From Planctomycetota bacterium (GTDB lineage Bacteria; Planctomycetota; Planctomycetia; Pirellulales; Pirellulaceae), in assembly GCA_024277285.1 (NCBI GenBank), contig JAJRVM010000273.1, positions 1 to 50,304 of the forward strand: a DNA stretch of 50,304 nucleotides, read 5' to 3'. The notes below the pieces were generated by a model that saw nothing but the letters and a program-made list of their open reading frames with translations, was not told the origin of the DNA and made no database searches. Of this stretch, positions 1 through 9,359 are shown in pieces. Both the position numbers and the translations under genes were made by a program. Position 1 is the stretch's first letter. Every line of letters begins with the position of its first letter.

Positions 1-1
1 G

Positions 2-145
2 GAAATACTGCCCTTTCTCGGCACGACGCTTGAACATGTTGTAGTGCTTCTCGACCGTTTCACTTTCGTCAAGAAGCTCGAAACGGGCCTCGATTGCGTA
101 GGCCACGTCTCGCAGAATCGTGGCGGCCCGCTGTTGACGATTGCC
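2..145 (-). pseudogene. cas5: Cas5 (type I-C) internal fragment, continues off the window
   Basis: In the minus frame shifted relative to cas3, positions 145-2 encode a stretch starting NRQQRAATILRDVAYAIEA and ending RRAEKGQYF. It matches my memory of the type I-C Cas5 core (LRDVxYxIxAxFEL, then KH..MF.RRxEKGQ, normally followed by the GCREF motif, which would lie outside the window). The N-terminal ~100 residues of Cas5 are absent: the sequence joins straight onto cas3. In type I-C operons cas5 follows cas3, so the gap fits one deletion removing the end of cas3 and the start of cas5. No start codon of its own is visible. The rest of the operon (cas8c, cas7, cas4, cas1, cas2, array) would be expected beyond position 1. 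Confidence 0.7.
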
Positions 146-1563
146 AGAAATGAATTCTCGCGAGCGATGCGTTCTACGATCGCGTTGTCCGACACCGGCC
201 CGAGCGATTTCACATCGACTCGTTTCATTCTTCGATAAAGCTCATCCGGCTCTGGAATGATCTCCTGCACGCCTTCGAGACCGATCGGAAAGGCGTCGCG
301 GTGCCCGAGCGCTGGTTGCGTCGCGGTGCAGAGAACGATCGAACACCTGTAGTCAACCACCAACTCGCGCAACAAAGCCAGACACGGACGTAACAGGCCG
401 ACAGGCAGTGTCTGTGCCTCGTCAAGAATGATCACACTGTTGGCCACACTATGCAGCTTACGACAACGGGATGTCCTGTTGGCAAAGAAGGACTCGAACA
501 ACTGTACGTTGGTGGTCACGACCAGCGGAGCATCCCAGTTCTCCGCAGTCAAGCGAGACCGGGTGGTTTCGTGCTTGGCATCGGGATCGATGTTCGAATG
601 GTGCTCGACCACCAATCCTTTTCCCAGTTCGTCAAACACGTGGCGAAAAACGTCGGCCGTCTGCTCGATAATGCTCGTAAACGGGATGGCGTAAATGACG
701 CGACCAAGGTCGTAACGCAAAGCGTGTTTGAGGGCGAAGGCGAGTGATGCAAGCGTCTTCCCACCACCGGTTGGCACAGTAAGCGAGAATAATCCAGGTT
801 GGTGTTCCGCTGTCGCTCGACAAGCGGCAAGCACTTCTTGCCGGCTAAGGCTGACTTCATTGTCGTTGGCCTGACCTGCCAGTCTCGAGAGCTCTTCGTC
901 CAAGGCCGTTTGCATCGCTCGAAGCGGATTTTCTCCCAATGCCCCCCGCCCCAGGAGGCGTTGCGCCGAATTGACCGGGCTCATAAAGGCTTCGGTCGCC
1001 AGGAAATCGGCATCGACCAGGCACGAAAACAGCATGCGAGTGAACAGAGCCAATTGAAAGGCGGCACGCGACTCGTCGGCACTATCGATCGTAAGAGGCG
1101 GGCCGGGAAAAGGAATCGGGGATGCGAGCAGATGTGGTGGAACGGCGGTCACAGGTTCAACTCTTTTTCCAAGCCGGCCCGCGAGACTCGACCGATCACC
1201 AGATGCGTCAGGCAGTCCGGCATGATGCCCAGCAATCACATAGGCCAGAATCCGACCCCATGGCTTCAATTGCTCTTCGGCGTGCAGCGCTCCGGCCGTC
1301 GAATGATCGACGCGGCCCTTGTATTGCTCCAAATGTGCCTCGAAGCCGTTTTCTTTGTGCAGGTACGCCTGAAACGCAGCCGAGTATTTGCCCAAATCGT
1401 GCCAGCGCCCGGCTACCTCGCCCCACACGCCTGCACCCCACGCGGCCGCAAAGCTAGAAGCGCGCTCGGCCACCGCATTCAAGTGATCCGCTGCTGGCTC
1501 CCATTGGTCGGGTGGCCGATCGGGTAGACTGTGCGCATAGAACTTGGATTCGGTTTCATGCAT
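131..1563 (-). pseudogene. cas3: CRISPR-associated helicase/nuclease Cas3 (type I-C-like), 3' end lost
   Basis: The minus-strand frame encodes the N-terminal ~477 residues of a Cas3 with its HD nuclease domain first: a conserved His near residue 28, RWHDLGK near 55-60, DHSTAG near 86 and GHHAG. The helicase part follows, with Walker A VPTGGGKT (263-270), DEAQ (381-384) and CTAT (412-415). The start at 1563 is preceded by GGAG at 8 bp; an in-frame ATG at 1602 is the alternative. Homology ends at SFLAIVN (residue 477). From there the Cas3 frame continues as unrelated residues to the window edge without a stop, while a different frame takes up Cas5. The second RecA domain of a normal Cas3 (about 750-800 aa) is therefore missing. 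Cas3 would unwind and degrade DNA bound by Cascade; this copy should be inactive as a helicase. A sequencing or assembly error is possible. Confidence 0.85.
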
Positions 1564-1639
1564 CGCGTCATCTCCGAAGGCTTTCTTGGCCAACCGAATC
1601 ATGTCGAATACGCAACGGTAATGGCCATTTCAACCTCCA

Positions 1640-1788
1640 CGACGATGTCGAGTAACAAACACTCGGCACGTCAGGGGGTGTACCCATTCTACCGTTGCCC
1701 ACACAAGAAGTGTCGTGGCCCCAACGTTTGTTGCAACGCTGAGTGCGTCGAGCTCGCTCAAGCCAAATTGGCAGCTCCACTGACTTGA
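1640..1788 (+). pseudogene. C-terminal zinc-ribbon remnant of a serine recombinase
   Basis: The plus frame ending at the TGA at 1786-1788 encodes GVYPFYRCPHKKCRGPNV and then a helical tail. This resembles the second half of the zinc beta-ribbon of large serine recombinases (YxxYRCxxxxCRxxNV). The catalytic resolvase domain and the first Cys pair are not present upstream, where the sequence becomes the start region of cas3 on the other strand. It reads as a broken mobile-element gene lying tail-to-tail with the HtrA gene. It is short, so a chance match cannot be excluded. Confidence 0.45.
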
Positions 1789-1838
1789 CGAGCGAGCGCT
1801 GAGACACGCTACGGAGAGACGCGACTTTTCGAGCTACG

Positions 1839-3311
1839 TCATTCTTCGTCCCAGATCTTGCGCAGGTCGGGCGCCATCTGGTAGCGGATCCCCTCGCTGT
1901 CGAGGATCTCTTCGGTCGAGTCAATCAGTTCCTGACGATCAAAGATCATCGTCTCGTACGCGCCGGCGAATTTGAACACAATGAACTTACCTTCCGCCTG
2001 ACGAATCGCTTTGACCAAACCTGACAGGTTCTGAATCTTCACGTCGTTCACGTGACTCACCACGGCCAACACTTGATCGTCATAGCCTTCGGCGATCGGT
2101 TCGGGGAACCGTGGCCCCAGCACAACAAGCTCTTCGCCCGGTGTCTTGGCATCATCGAATCGTCGACTGATAAGCGGACTCTTACGTGCCGCGAACCCGT
2201 CACGAAATCGCGTGCCTAGACCGGTAATCAGTTCCTGCGACGGCGTCGTAAAGACCATGGGGCCGACGATAAAATGCCGTGGATAGGACCCCTTGAGGTA
2301 CGGGATCAGCAAATCGCTTCCGTACGTCACGGGCACTTCCAGCTTCACTGGCTTGCCGTCCCGAATAACGGTCATCGGCACCTTGCCGTCCTTGACCAAT
2401 TTGGGAATCAGGTATTGAAAGGAGAATCGCAATTCGCTGCCGACCGAGATCTTTCCCTGCTTGTCGATCGCTTGATCACCAACCTGCGAAATCACATCCC
2501 ATACCTTCAACGGATACGAATCATCCTTCGCGCGCGGATCGGTGATCATCATCCCGCCCACTTCGCCGGAAAGCTTCAGTTTCGAGCGGAGCGCACGGTT
2601 CTCGACCGTTTGCAACTGTGCCGTCAGGCGCGGTTTCCCCTGGTATTGACCATCCTTGATATCGTCGAGGAATGTGCGAATCTCTTCGGCGGGAATCAAG
2701 TAGCCGATGTTATCAGCCGCGACGATCCGACTGAAAACCAACCCGACAACCTTACCATCGGCAATCGCCGGCCCACCACTGTTGCCCGGATTGAGCGCCG
2801 CATCAACCTGGATCCGCAACCCGGCAACGCCATAGCGATAGGCGGCATATTCGACGCGTGAAACGATCCCCTCGGTCACCGACAACTGCTGGCCACCGAT
2901 CGGAAAACCATAGGCGTTAACCGTATCCTTCATCTTGGGTAAGGCATCCGCCAGTTCCAATGGGGGCCGCCCCTCGAATAGCGACTCATCGCGCAACTTC
3001 AAGATTGCCAGATCAGCACCCGGCGCGATCGCCACGACATCCGCCTGAACTCGTTCGGTCGACTGGTCCGCCTGCACGAGAATCCGGCTGGCGTAGAGCA
3101 CCACATGCGCGTTGGTAAGAATCCGATTGCCCGCAATAATCGCGCCGGTTCCACCAGCGTCACGTGCCGGTTGCTTCGTCCACGGCCGCAACACGTCGGG
3201 AGTGCGCATTTTCGAGTGGATCTTCACCACACTCTTGCGAATCGGGTCTTGTGCCGAAGCGAAGTGGGGCACCAGCCAAAAGAGGGCCAACACTATGGCA
3301 AAACGCTGCAT
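1839..3311 (-). CDS. HtrA/Deg-like secreted serine protease
   Basis: A 490-residue trypsin-fold protease. A signal peptide covers about residues 1-20 and ends in ASA. The catalytic triad is visible: His69 in TNAHVV, Asp100 in PGADLAIL and Ser178 in NPGNSGGP. The C-terminal ~250 residues carry PDZ-like segments (for example a region around VWDVISQVGDQAID). The overall plan resembles Deg9-type proteases rather than classical DegP. I chose the ATG at 3311 because GGAG lies 7 bp upstream and the signal peptide starts there; the longer reading from 3338 adds residues without a clear ribosome site. It probably works in periplasmic protein quality control. It has no operon partner: the neighbours are the cas remains and a glycosyltransferase after a 208-bp gap. 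Confidence 0.85.
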   Translation of the reverse strand: MQRFAIVLALFWLVPHFASAQDPIRKSVVKIHSKMRTPDVLRPWTKQPARDAGGTGAIIAGNRILTNAHVVLYASRILVQADQSTERVQADVVAIAPGADLAILKLRDESLFEGRPPLELADALPKMKDTVNAYGFPIGGQQLSVTEGIVSRVEYAAYRYGVAGLRIQVDAALNPGNSGGPAIADGKVVGLVFSRIVAADNIGYLIPAEEIRTFLDDIKDGQYQGKPRLTAQLQTVENRALRSKLKLSGEVGGMMITDPRAKDDSYPLKVWDVISQVGDQAIDKQGKISVGSELRFSFQYLIPKLVKDGKVPMTVIRDGKPVKLEVPVTYGSDLLIPYLKGSYPRHFIVGPMVFTTPSQELITGLGTRFRDGFAARKSPLISRRFDDAKTPGEELVVLGPRFPEPIAEGYDDQVLAVVSHVNDVKIQNLSGLVKAIRQAEGKFIVFKFAGAYETMIFDRQELIDSTEEILDSEGIRYQMAPDLRKIWDEE

Positions 3312-3519
3312 CGTGGGTCTCCGCGTCGATAGAAGCATACTCGGATTGATCAGCTAGCTCGTGATCAGAAAAGCTCGGCTTCCATCATAGCACTGCACCT
3401 GCCCGTCGAAAACGGCTTCCGAGGCGAGAACCTGGCACAAAAATGGCCTAACTCGCAAGCCAATCGAGTATGGACCACGCCAGCAGAGCCTCGCAAGACG
3501 CACCTTACTCCTAGCTCGC

Positions 3520-4503
3520 TCACGCGCTCGTCGACTTGGCGCCTGATTCTGAAGTGCTGGCCGGGCCAATGTGAGCCCGCACGACAAAGCGTGGTGGCCC
3601 ACGTACTTCGTCGAGAATGCGAATCAAGTATTCACCCACCAACCCGACCGACAACAACGTCATACCGCCAAAGAAGATGATCAACAACACTTGCGTGGCA
3701 AACCCAGGCACAGAAATACTGCGTGCCAGGTAGGCGAACAGATAGTATCCGGCAAGCACTAGACTGCCCAAAGCCGAACAGAACCCCAATATGCTCACCA
3801 GCCTCAATGGCAGATTGCTGGCACTCAGCACATTGTTGATAACCAAACGAACGAGTGCTGAAAAACGATACCCGCTTTCGCCATGAGCACGTGGATTGTG
3901 CTCAACCACCACGTTCCGGATCCGCCGCGTCGTTCGGTAGATCAGTGGCAAGATGATCGGATTGACCGTTCGATGCCGAGTCAACGCGTCGGCCAGACGC
4001 CGCGTCATGATCTGAAAGCTGCTACCGACCAACTCTTTTGGCTTCCCGTAGAGCAAGGTATCAAGCCGTCTGACCATCGCGCTGCCGAGGTTTCTAACCA
4101 CGCTATGGTGCTTGACACGGTACCTGCCCATCACGCAGTCGACGTTTGGATCTTCGGTCATTGCCTCGATCAGCTTTGGAATCTGCTCGGGAGGATGCTG
4201 CAGATCGTCGTCCATCAAGATCACCCAGCGGCCTCGCACACTTTCCAAACCGCATAGTATCGCGCGGTATTGGCCGCCGTTGCGCAACATATCGATGCCA
4301 ACCACGAACGGATAGGCTGCCGCCAGCTCCTCGATCGTGGCCCAGGTCCCATCGGGCGATGCATCATTGACCAATACCACTTCAAACAACTCGCCCCGGG
4401 GTGCTAACGTGGCGTCAATCCGCTTCACCAGCTCCGGTAAACTCCGCTGGCTGCGGTAGCATGGTATGACGATCGAGTAAACAATGGCCTCCTCGTGAGT
4501 CAA
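3520..4503 (-). CDS. GT2 glycosyltransferase (GtrB/DPM-like) with two C-terminal TM helices
   Basis: About 327 residues. The GT-A fold signature is clear: YSIVIPCYRS at the N-terminus, NDASPDGT near 46-53 and LMDDDLQHPPEQ near 96-106, where the DDD binds nucleotide-sugar and metal. Two hydrophobic helices follow at roughly 230-290 and the protein ends just after the second. This is the layout of polyprenyl-phosphate glycosyltransferases that load a sugar on undecaprenyl phosphate. I place the start at the TTG at 4503, which has AAGGAG 7 bp upstream; a longer frame opens at 4551 (also TTG) without a good ribosome site. It is divergent from the polytopic glycosyltransferase-like gene at 4949, which could use such a lipid-linked sugar as donor. 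The exact sugar is unknown. Confidence 0.85.
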   Translation of the reverse strand: MTHEEAIVYSIVIPCYRSQRSLPELVKRIDATLAPRGELFEVVLVNDASPDGTWATIEELAAAYPFVVGIDMLRNGGQYRAILCGLESVRGRWVILMDDDLQHPPEQIPKLIEAMTEDPNVDCVMGRYRVKHHSVVRNLGSAMVRRLDTLLYGKPKELVGSSFQIMTRRLADALTRHRTVNPIILPLIYRTTRRIRNVVVEHNPRAHGESGYRFSALVRLVINNVLSASNLPLRLVSILGFCSALGSLVLAGYYLFAYLARSISVPGFATQVLLIIFFGGMTLLSVGLVGEYLIRILDEVRGPPRFVVRAHIGPASTSESGAKSTSA

Positions 4504-4948
4504 CGTCGTACTCCTTGCACATCTTGGTATATGTTGAGCCGACTGCGGCAAATGGTTGAAGCCAGACCCACGAAGTACGTCGCCCGTCAGTAAACGAGTT
4601 TGACCAGCTAAGAGGCAAGAGTCAACTTCAGGTGGTCAAAACGCTACCTTCTTTACACCAACCGCACACAACCACAATTAGTCTTCCCCTTGAACTGTAA
4701 CTCGCTTTGGCCAGACGTTCAACATATCCGCGTTACTACGCTACCAAGAAATGGGCGCGGAACTGGACACACCCCTCACCATTGCCATACGATGGGGCGA
4801 GTATTGAGATTGGAGAAGTCACTCTGGCATGCCAGCGTCCGCCCGTCACAAGGCACGCAGCGCCGGCGTTCCCTCCAAGGCGAACTTAACACAAGCTACG
4901 CTAATTCCGCGAGAAACAACCAGCGTTGAGGCTTGAAAGCAACAGCAC
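4504..4948. other. Intergenic region between divergent glycosyltransferase genes
   Basis: This 445-bp stretch separates two genes transcribed away from each other, so it should hold both promoters. I see no convincing coding sequence, tandem array or strong hairpin in it. The only clear signal is the AAGGAG ribosome site for the minus-strand gene just upstream of 4503. Confidence 0.5.
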
Positions 4949-6799
4949 GTGCAAGAACTTCCCATCGATCAAATTCGAATTGCCGTCGGTATCTTGCTGG
5001 CGTTGGCCCTCGCACACGCGATCTGGTCGGTGGTTACGATCAGCCGCAACTCTTCGTCCGTTCCGCGCGTCTCCAACCTGACGATTTGGTGGCTATGGCT
5101 CGGCTTGCTGTGCCTGGCCATTCTGCTGCTGCCAGTCGCTTTCTTGCCCGATCAGCATGCCTTGGCCAATTTGATCGTCATTGGCGCGGTACTTACGATC
5201 CCTGCGGCCTACGTCGACCGACGACGGCTACAAGGTTCCAACGACACGGTTTCCAGTCGAGTGATCGATCGCTTTTACCACATGCTACCCTACTTGCTAA
5301 TACTCGTGGCGGTGATCGGAACGATCATCTACCTGTGTGCCGCATGGCCTAGCGTCGGTAGCGTGGACTTTTTCTATTACCTTTGTACCGCGCGCGATAT
5401 GCTAGCGCATGGCTCCGAAGTGTCCGATCGCTGCTACAATTATTTTCCCGGCGTCTACACATTTTGGCGCTCTGTCATGACACTGGCCGGCAACACGCTG
5501 CCACAACTGCAACAAGCGTACGTGCTGCTGCTGGTCCTCAACGCCGTGCTGATCGCAGCCACCATCGGTCGAGTGACTCGCAACATGCTTGCCAGTTGTT
5601 TTGCGGCCCTCTGGTACCTGGTTCTGATCTCGCGATACGAAGGTTTTGCGGGAGTAAGTGAACCGCTGGCAACCGCCATCCTGATGATCGGCTGTTTGAT
5701 CTGGCGCGGCCAACCACTGCGTCAACGTCATGGGTACGTGGTGGCGATCCTGTTTGGCATCACGTTGGGAATGGCCGTCTACGCCAAGCAACAAGCCGGC
5801 CTGCTAACGCTGGGTGCCATCTCGCTCGTCCTGCTGCGCCCCTTCACATCGGCGGATCGCCAACACGACTGGCGTCACCTGGCGTTGCTGCCATTGGTTG
5901 CTGCCGCCACGTTCGCGGCCGGCATTCTGGCGGAGGGCAAAGGTTGGATTCCACTGAGAGAGGGCTTGGCATTCGCTTCGGAGTATGGGACCGAAAGCTC
6001 ACTGGCATGGAACCTCTACGTCCAGATCCGGGGCGACGAGTCGGCAGCCGTGGCGGCGGTCATGATGGTACTTACATGGGCAGTCGCACTCTGGAAAGGT
6101 AACCGCCGGCACTGGGCTGACTCGGCAGATTTCCAATTGGCGTCATTCGCGCTATTCGCATTTCTTTTTGCGCTGGTACAGTTCATCAGCCGTCCGTTTG
6201 GCCACTATATGTTGCTGGCAATCCCACTGCTCGTGCTGGGATCGGTCTTGCTGGCCTGGACAGTGGCCCACGCATGGAATTCACGCATCCCCCAATCACT
6301 CTCCAAATCGCTCGTGACGCGCGCGCTACTGCTGATCGCCATCGCATCGCCCTTCTTTAACACGGCGGGACGCGCCGACACGTTGTGGGCTTGGCGTTGG
6401 CAATTGCCAGAAGGCTTTCAAGCGAACGAACTCTGGCACGAACAGCCCCAGCAGGCGCGCGACATCGCCACCGCCCGCACGGTCGTGGCCGCCGGCAGCA
6501 AGATGTATGTCCTTCCCCCGCGCCGGAATTCAATCTACTACCTGCTGCGCACACGCACCGCCAGCCCCGACGGCTATACCTTTTTTGAAACCGATCTTGC
6601 AACGTTTCCTTGGGACGATTGCCGGTACTTCATCCTGTTGACGCACAGGCTCAGCGAATTCGACTACCAGTTCAGTTCGCGCACGCGGCTGGACGAAGTC
6701 CGTCAGATAGTCTTAGACCATGGTTTTCGCGTTCACAACGACCTCGACCTGCAAACCATGGAACTATACGAAAAGCCGGGCACGCGTCACCAGCCGTAA
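4949..6799 (+). CDS. Polytopic membrane protein, probable GT39/ArnT-like glycosyltransferase
   Basis: A 616-residue integral membrane protein with many hydrophobic helices (about 10-12) and a soluble C-terminus of ~140 residues. An acidic luminal-type segment with DFFYYLCTARDM lies between helices early in the protein. Later motifs include YAKQQAG and RPFGHYMLLAIPL. The architecture matches lipid-linked-sugar glycosyltransferases of the PMT/ArnT type, in which an early Asp is catalytic, but no single motif proves it. The start is GTG at 4949, with only a weak upstream purine stretch; the first internal ATG would remove the first helices. It is divergent from a GtrB-like transferase, which supports a role in modifying a surface glycan or protein. 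Substrate unknown. Confidence 0.7.
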   Translation: MQELPIDQIRIAVGILLALALAHAIWSVVTISRNSSSVPRVSNLTIWWLWLGLLCLAILLLPVAFLPDQHALANLIVIGAVLTIPAAYVDRRRLQGSNDTVSSRVIDRFYHMLPYLLILVAVIGTIIYLCAAWPSVGSVDFFYYLCTARDMLAHGSEVSDRCYNYFPGVYTFWRSVMTLAGNTLPQLQQAYVLLLVLNAVLIAATIGRVTRNMLASCFAALWYLVLISRYEGFAGVSEPLATAILMIGCLIWRGQPLRQRHGYVVAILFGITLGMAVYAKQQAGLLTLGAISLVLLRPFTSADRQHDWRHLALLPLVAAATFAAGILAEGKGWIPLREGLAFASEYGTESSLAWNLYVQIRGDESAAVAAVMMVLTWAVALWKGNRRHWADSADFQLASFALFAFLFALVQFISRPFGHYMLLAIPLLVLGSVLLAWTVAHAWNSRIPQSLSKSLVTRALLLIAIASPFFNTAGRADTLWAWRWQLPEGFQANELWHEQPQQARDIATARTVVAAGSKMYVLPPRRNSIYYLLRTRTASPDGYTFFETDLATFPWDDCRYFILLTHRLSEFDYQFSSRTRLDEVRQIVLDHGFRVHNDLDLQTMELYEKPGTRHQP

Positions 6800-6975
6800 G
6801 TTCACCGTTCACGAGCGTCAAGACAGCGAACTGCTCGTGAATACGAAAAGACGCCCACAACGAAGCCTGGTATTAACGCACTCGATCTGTTTCAAGCAAC
6901 GACTCAGGTAGCATTCCTGTGCAAGAGATCGCTCACCGGTCGACGTCGTATCTGCTGACTCGTCCCTGTGAACGG

Positions 6976-8112
6976 CTATTGAAAGAAGTGTCGAACCTGA
7001 TCGATAATCCGCTCTTGCTGCGATTCCTGCAATTCGTGGTACATGGGCAGCCGTACCAGGCGAGCGCTAATCGACTCGGTGATAGGCAAATCTCCCAGCT
7101 GGCCGCCGAATCGGCTTCCCATCTCAGAATTGTGCAACGGAACGTAATGGAATACAGCGTGAATATCCTGTTCGCGCAAATGCCGGATCAGCCCATCGCG
7201 AGTCGTCTGGTCGCGCACGATCAGATAGAACATATGGCAGTTCGATCGGCAATGCGCGGGCACGTGAGGCAATTGCACCAACTCGCGCCGACTCAGCTCT
7301 TGCAATCCTTCATCATAACGGCGAACCATTTCGCAACGCCGCTCCGTGATCGATTGCATGGCTTCCAACTGGCTGAGCAAGAACGCACAAACGATTTCGC
7401 TCGGCACATACGACCCGCCCACATCGACCCACGAGTATTTGTCGACGTCACCGGCGATGAACCGTTGCCGGTTCGTCCCTTTGTCGCGAATGACATGGGC
7501 CCGATCGACCAACTCGGATCGGTTCACGCACAGCGCGCCCCCTTCGCCACAAATATAGTTCTTCGTCTCGTGAAAACTAAACGTCGCCAGATCACCGATC
7601 GAACCCAGCGCGCGATCGTGATAGTACGCGTTCACTCCCTGAGCGGCATCTTCGACCACCAGCAACTGATGATCCCTGGCCACTTCCATGATCACGTCCA
7701 TTTCACAGCTGACACCTGCATAGTGAACCGGAAAGATCGCTCGAGTGCGCGTTGTCACTGCCGCACAAATCGCCTGTTCGTCCATATTCAGCGTGTCGGG
7801 TCGGATATCGACAAAGACGGGCCGAGCCCCCGTGCGCACGATCGCGTTGGCGGTCGACACGAATGTGAACGAAGGCAATATCACTTCGTCCCCCGGGCCA
7901 AAAACGCACAACATCGCCGCCATCTCGAGCGCTGCGGTACACGACGGCGTCATCAACACCCGCTCGACCCCCAACTCGTGCTGTAGTAACTCGCTGCATT
8001 TCTGGGTGAAATAGCCGTCAGCACCAATATTCCCTCGTGCCACCGCCTGCGCAATATACTTGAGCTCGTTGCCGACGAAGAACGGCTTGTTGAATGGAAT
8101 TGGGTCGGACAT
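6976..8112 (-). CDS. wecE: dTDP-4-amino-4,6-dideoxygalactose transaminase
   Basis: A 378-residue PLP-dependent aminotransferase of the DegT/DnrJ/EryC1/StrS family, collinear with E. coli WecE/RffA: IPFNKPFFVGNEL at the start, TPSCTAALEMAA, FTFVSTANA, EDAAQGV (Asp155 for the PLP ring nitrogen), HETKNY with the Schiff-base Lys184, and RDKGTNRQRF. It should convert dTDP-4-keto-6-deoxyglucose to dTDP-Fuc4N using glutamate. I chose the ATG at 8112 because WecE homology begins there; the longer open frame to 8403 runs into rmlA antisense-like residues. It lies 74 bp downstream of rmlA on the same strand, so the two are probably one operon supplying a dTDP-amino sugar. RmlB (the 4,6-dehydratase) is needed in between and is not in this window. 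Confidence 0.93.
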   Translation of the reverse strand: MSDPIPFNKPFFVGNELKYIAQAVARGNIGADGYFTQKCSELLQHELGVERVLMTPSCTAALEMAAMLCVFGPGDEVILPSFTFVSTANAIVRTGARPVFVDIRPDTLNMDEQAICAAVTTRTRAIFPVHYAGVSCEMDVIMEVARDHQLLVVEDAAQGVNAYYHDRALGSIGDLATFSFHETKNYICGEGGALCVNRSELVDRAHVIRDKGTNRQRFIAGDVDKYSWVDVGGSYVPSEIVCAFLLSQLEAMQSITERRCEMVRRYDEGLQELSRRELVQLPHVPAHCRSNCHMFYLIVRDQTTRDGLIRHLREQDIHAVFHYVPLHNSEMGSRFGGQLGDLPITESISARLVRLPMYHELQESQQERIIDQVRHFFQ

Positions 8113-8186
8113 GAAAGAGAAAGGTCCCGCATATTGGGCTTTGAATTCGCGATCAGATTGACGTGTCGGCGCTCCTCGCAAGTGGT

Positions 8187-9080
8187 CTATCCCGGACCCG
8201 ACTCCGCAGCAACCTCGCGCAAATAGTCGCCATAGGCGCTGCGCATTGGCTGAGCGAGTCGCGCCAGATCTTCCAAGGAAATGAATCCCATTCGGTACGC
8301 GACCTCCTCGACACACGCGATCAGCAAGCCCTGCCGCTGCTGCACGGTTTCGACAAAATTCGCGGCCTGCAACAACGCTACCTCGGTTCCCGTATCGAGC
8401 CACGCAAACCCGCGACCGAACATCTCGACATGCAAACGCCCCTGTTCCAGGTAGTGGCGATTGACATCCGTAATCTCCAACTCGCCCCGCGCCGATGGCT
8501 GCATCTCGGTCGCGATTTGCACGACCTCATTGTCGTAAAAATAGATACCCGTTACGGCATAGCGAGACGGCGAATGAGTTGGTTTTTCGACGATCGCCGT
8601 CGGACGGCCACGTTCGTCGACTTCGACCACGCCATACCGTTCGGGGTCCCTGACGGCGTAACGAAAGACCGTCGCGCCGTCGCGTCGACGCGTGGCTAGT
8701 CCCAGTTTCTCCTGCAAGCCTTGGCCATAGAAAATATTGTCGCCCAATACTAATGCCACGTGGTCGCTGCCAATAAACTCCTTGCCGATCAGAAAGGCAT
8801 GCGCAATGCCTTCGGGCGACGCTTGGACGGCATATTGGATCGAGAGTCCCAAGTGAGCGCCGTCGCCCAACAGTTCCTCATAGCGCGGCATGTCGCGCGC
8901 CGTGCAGACCACCAGATATTGTTGAATTCCCGCCAGCATCAAAGTCGAAAGCGGATAGTAGATCATCGGCTTGTCATAGACCGGCAGCAGCTGTTTGCTT
9001 ATATGGCGAGTTGCCGGATCCAACCGGCTGCCAAAGCCGCCAGCCAGTATGATGCCTTTGTGAAAATGGTGTTCAGTCAT
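8187..9080 (-). CDS. rmlA: Glucose-1-phosphate thymidylyltransferase
   Basis: A 297-residue nucleotidyltransferase. The family signature is complete: [13 protein letters not shown] at 8-20, then [29 protein letters not shown] and [10 protein letters not shown]. It makes dTDP-glucose from dTTP and glucose-1-phosphate, the first step of dTDP-sugar synthesis. The length equals the usual ~290 aa. It is followed by wecE, so the immediate use is probably a dTDP-amino-deoxysugar for a surface polymer. The substitution FGSRLD for the common SGTRLY is mild and does not affect the glycine loop or Arg. The ATG at 9080 is the first start that gives the full N-terminal strand; its ribosome site is weak (GAAAG). 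Confidence 0.93.
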   Translation of the reverse strand: MTEHHFHKGIILAGGFGSRLDPATRHISKQLLPVYDKPMIYYPLSTLMLAGIQQYLVVCTARDMPRYEELLGDGAHLGLSIQYAVQASPEGIAHAFLIGKEFIGSDHVALVLGDNIFYGQGLQEKLGLATRRRDGATVFRYAVRDPERYGVVEVDERGRPTAIVEKPTHSPSRYAVTGIYFYDNEVVQIATEMQPSARGELEITDVNRHYLEQGRLHVEMFGRGFAWLDTGTEVALLQAANFVETVQQRQGLLIACVEEVAYRMGFISLEDLARLAQPMRSAYGDYLREVAAESGPG

Positions 9081-9183
9081 GTCTTTCAGGTTACCACGTT
9101 CGATGGTTCGGCAGCTGTTAAACAGGCAGTCACAATGCGACCGGCGTATTGTTACACGTTCTAAGATATTTTTCTACGGTCCG

Positions 9184-9232
9184 TAGCTTACCAGTTGCTG
9201 GCTCCAACCGGGACAAGCCCGATGGAAGCCTG
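9184..9232 (+). repeat. Dispersed repeat, partial copy (GGGACAAGCCCG family)
   Basis: The segment reads TAGCTTACCAG, then GGCTCC and CCGGGACAAGCCCGATGGA. It corresponds to the longer copies at 20706-20790 (plus) and 38044-38113 (minus), which share the order TAGCTGACC, a GC-rich core with GGGAC/GGGC, and CCCGGCGGAG. It lies in the 279-bp gap between rmlA and the divergent exo/endonuclease-family gene. Confidence 0.5.
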
Positions 9233-9359
9233 GCGTCCATGCGACGCGGGAAGGTAGCAGTGGTTCTGTTAGACTACGCGCGCTGATAGAATAGGCATCG
9301 CGCGTGCGTCTGCTCTTGACTCTCGACGTGCGCGCATCGCCCGCAACAGGAGATACCCC

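Noticed and set aside
799..1527. Plus-strand open frame of 242 codons opposite cas3
   Set aside because: The minus strand carries clear Cas3 motifs over the same bases; the plus frame has Arg-rich composition and no family similarity.
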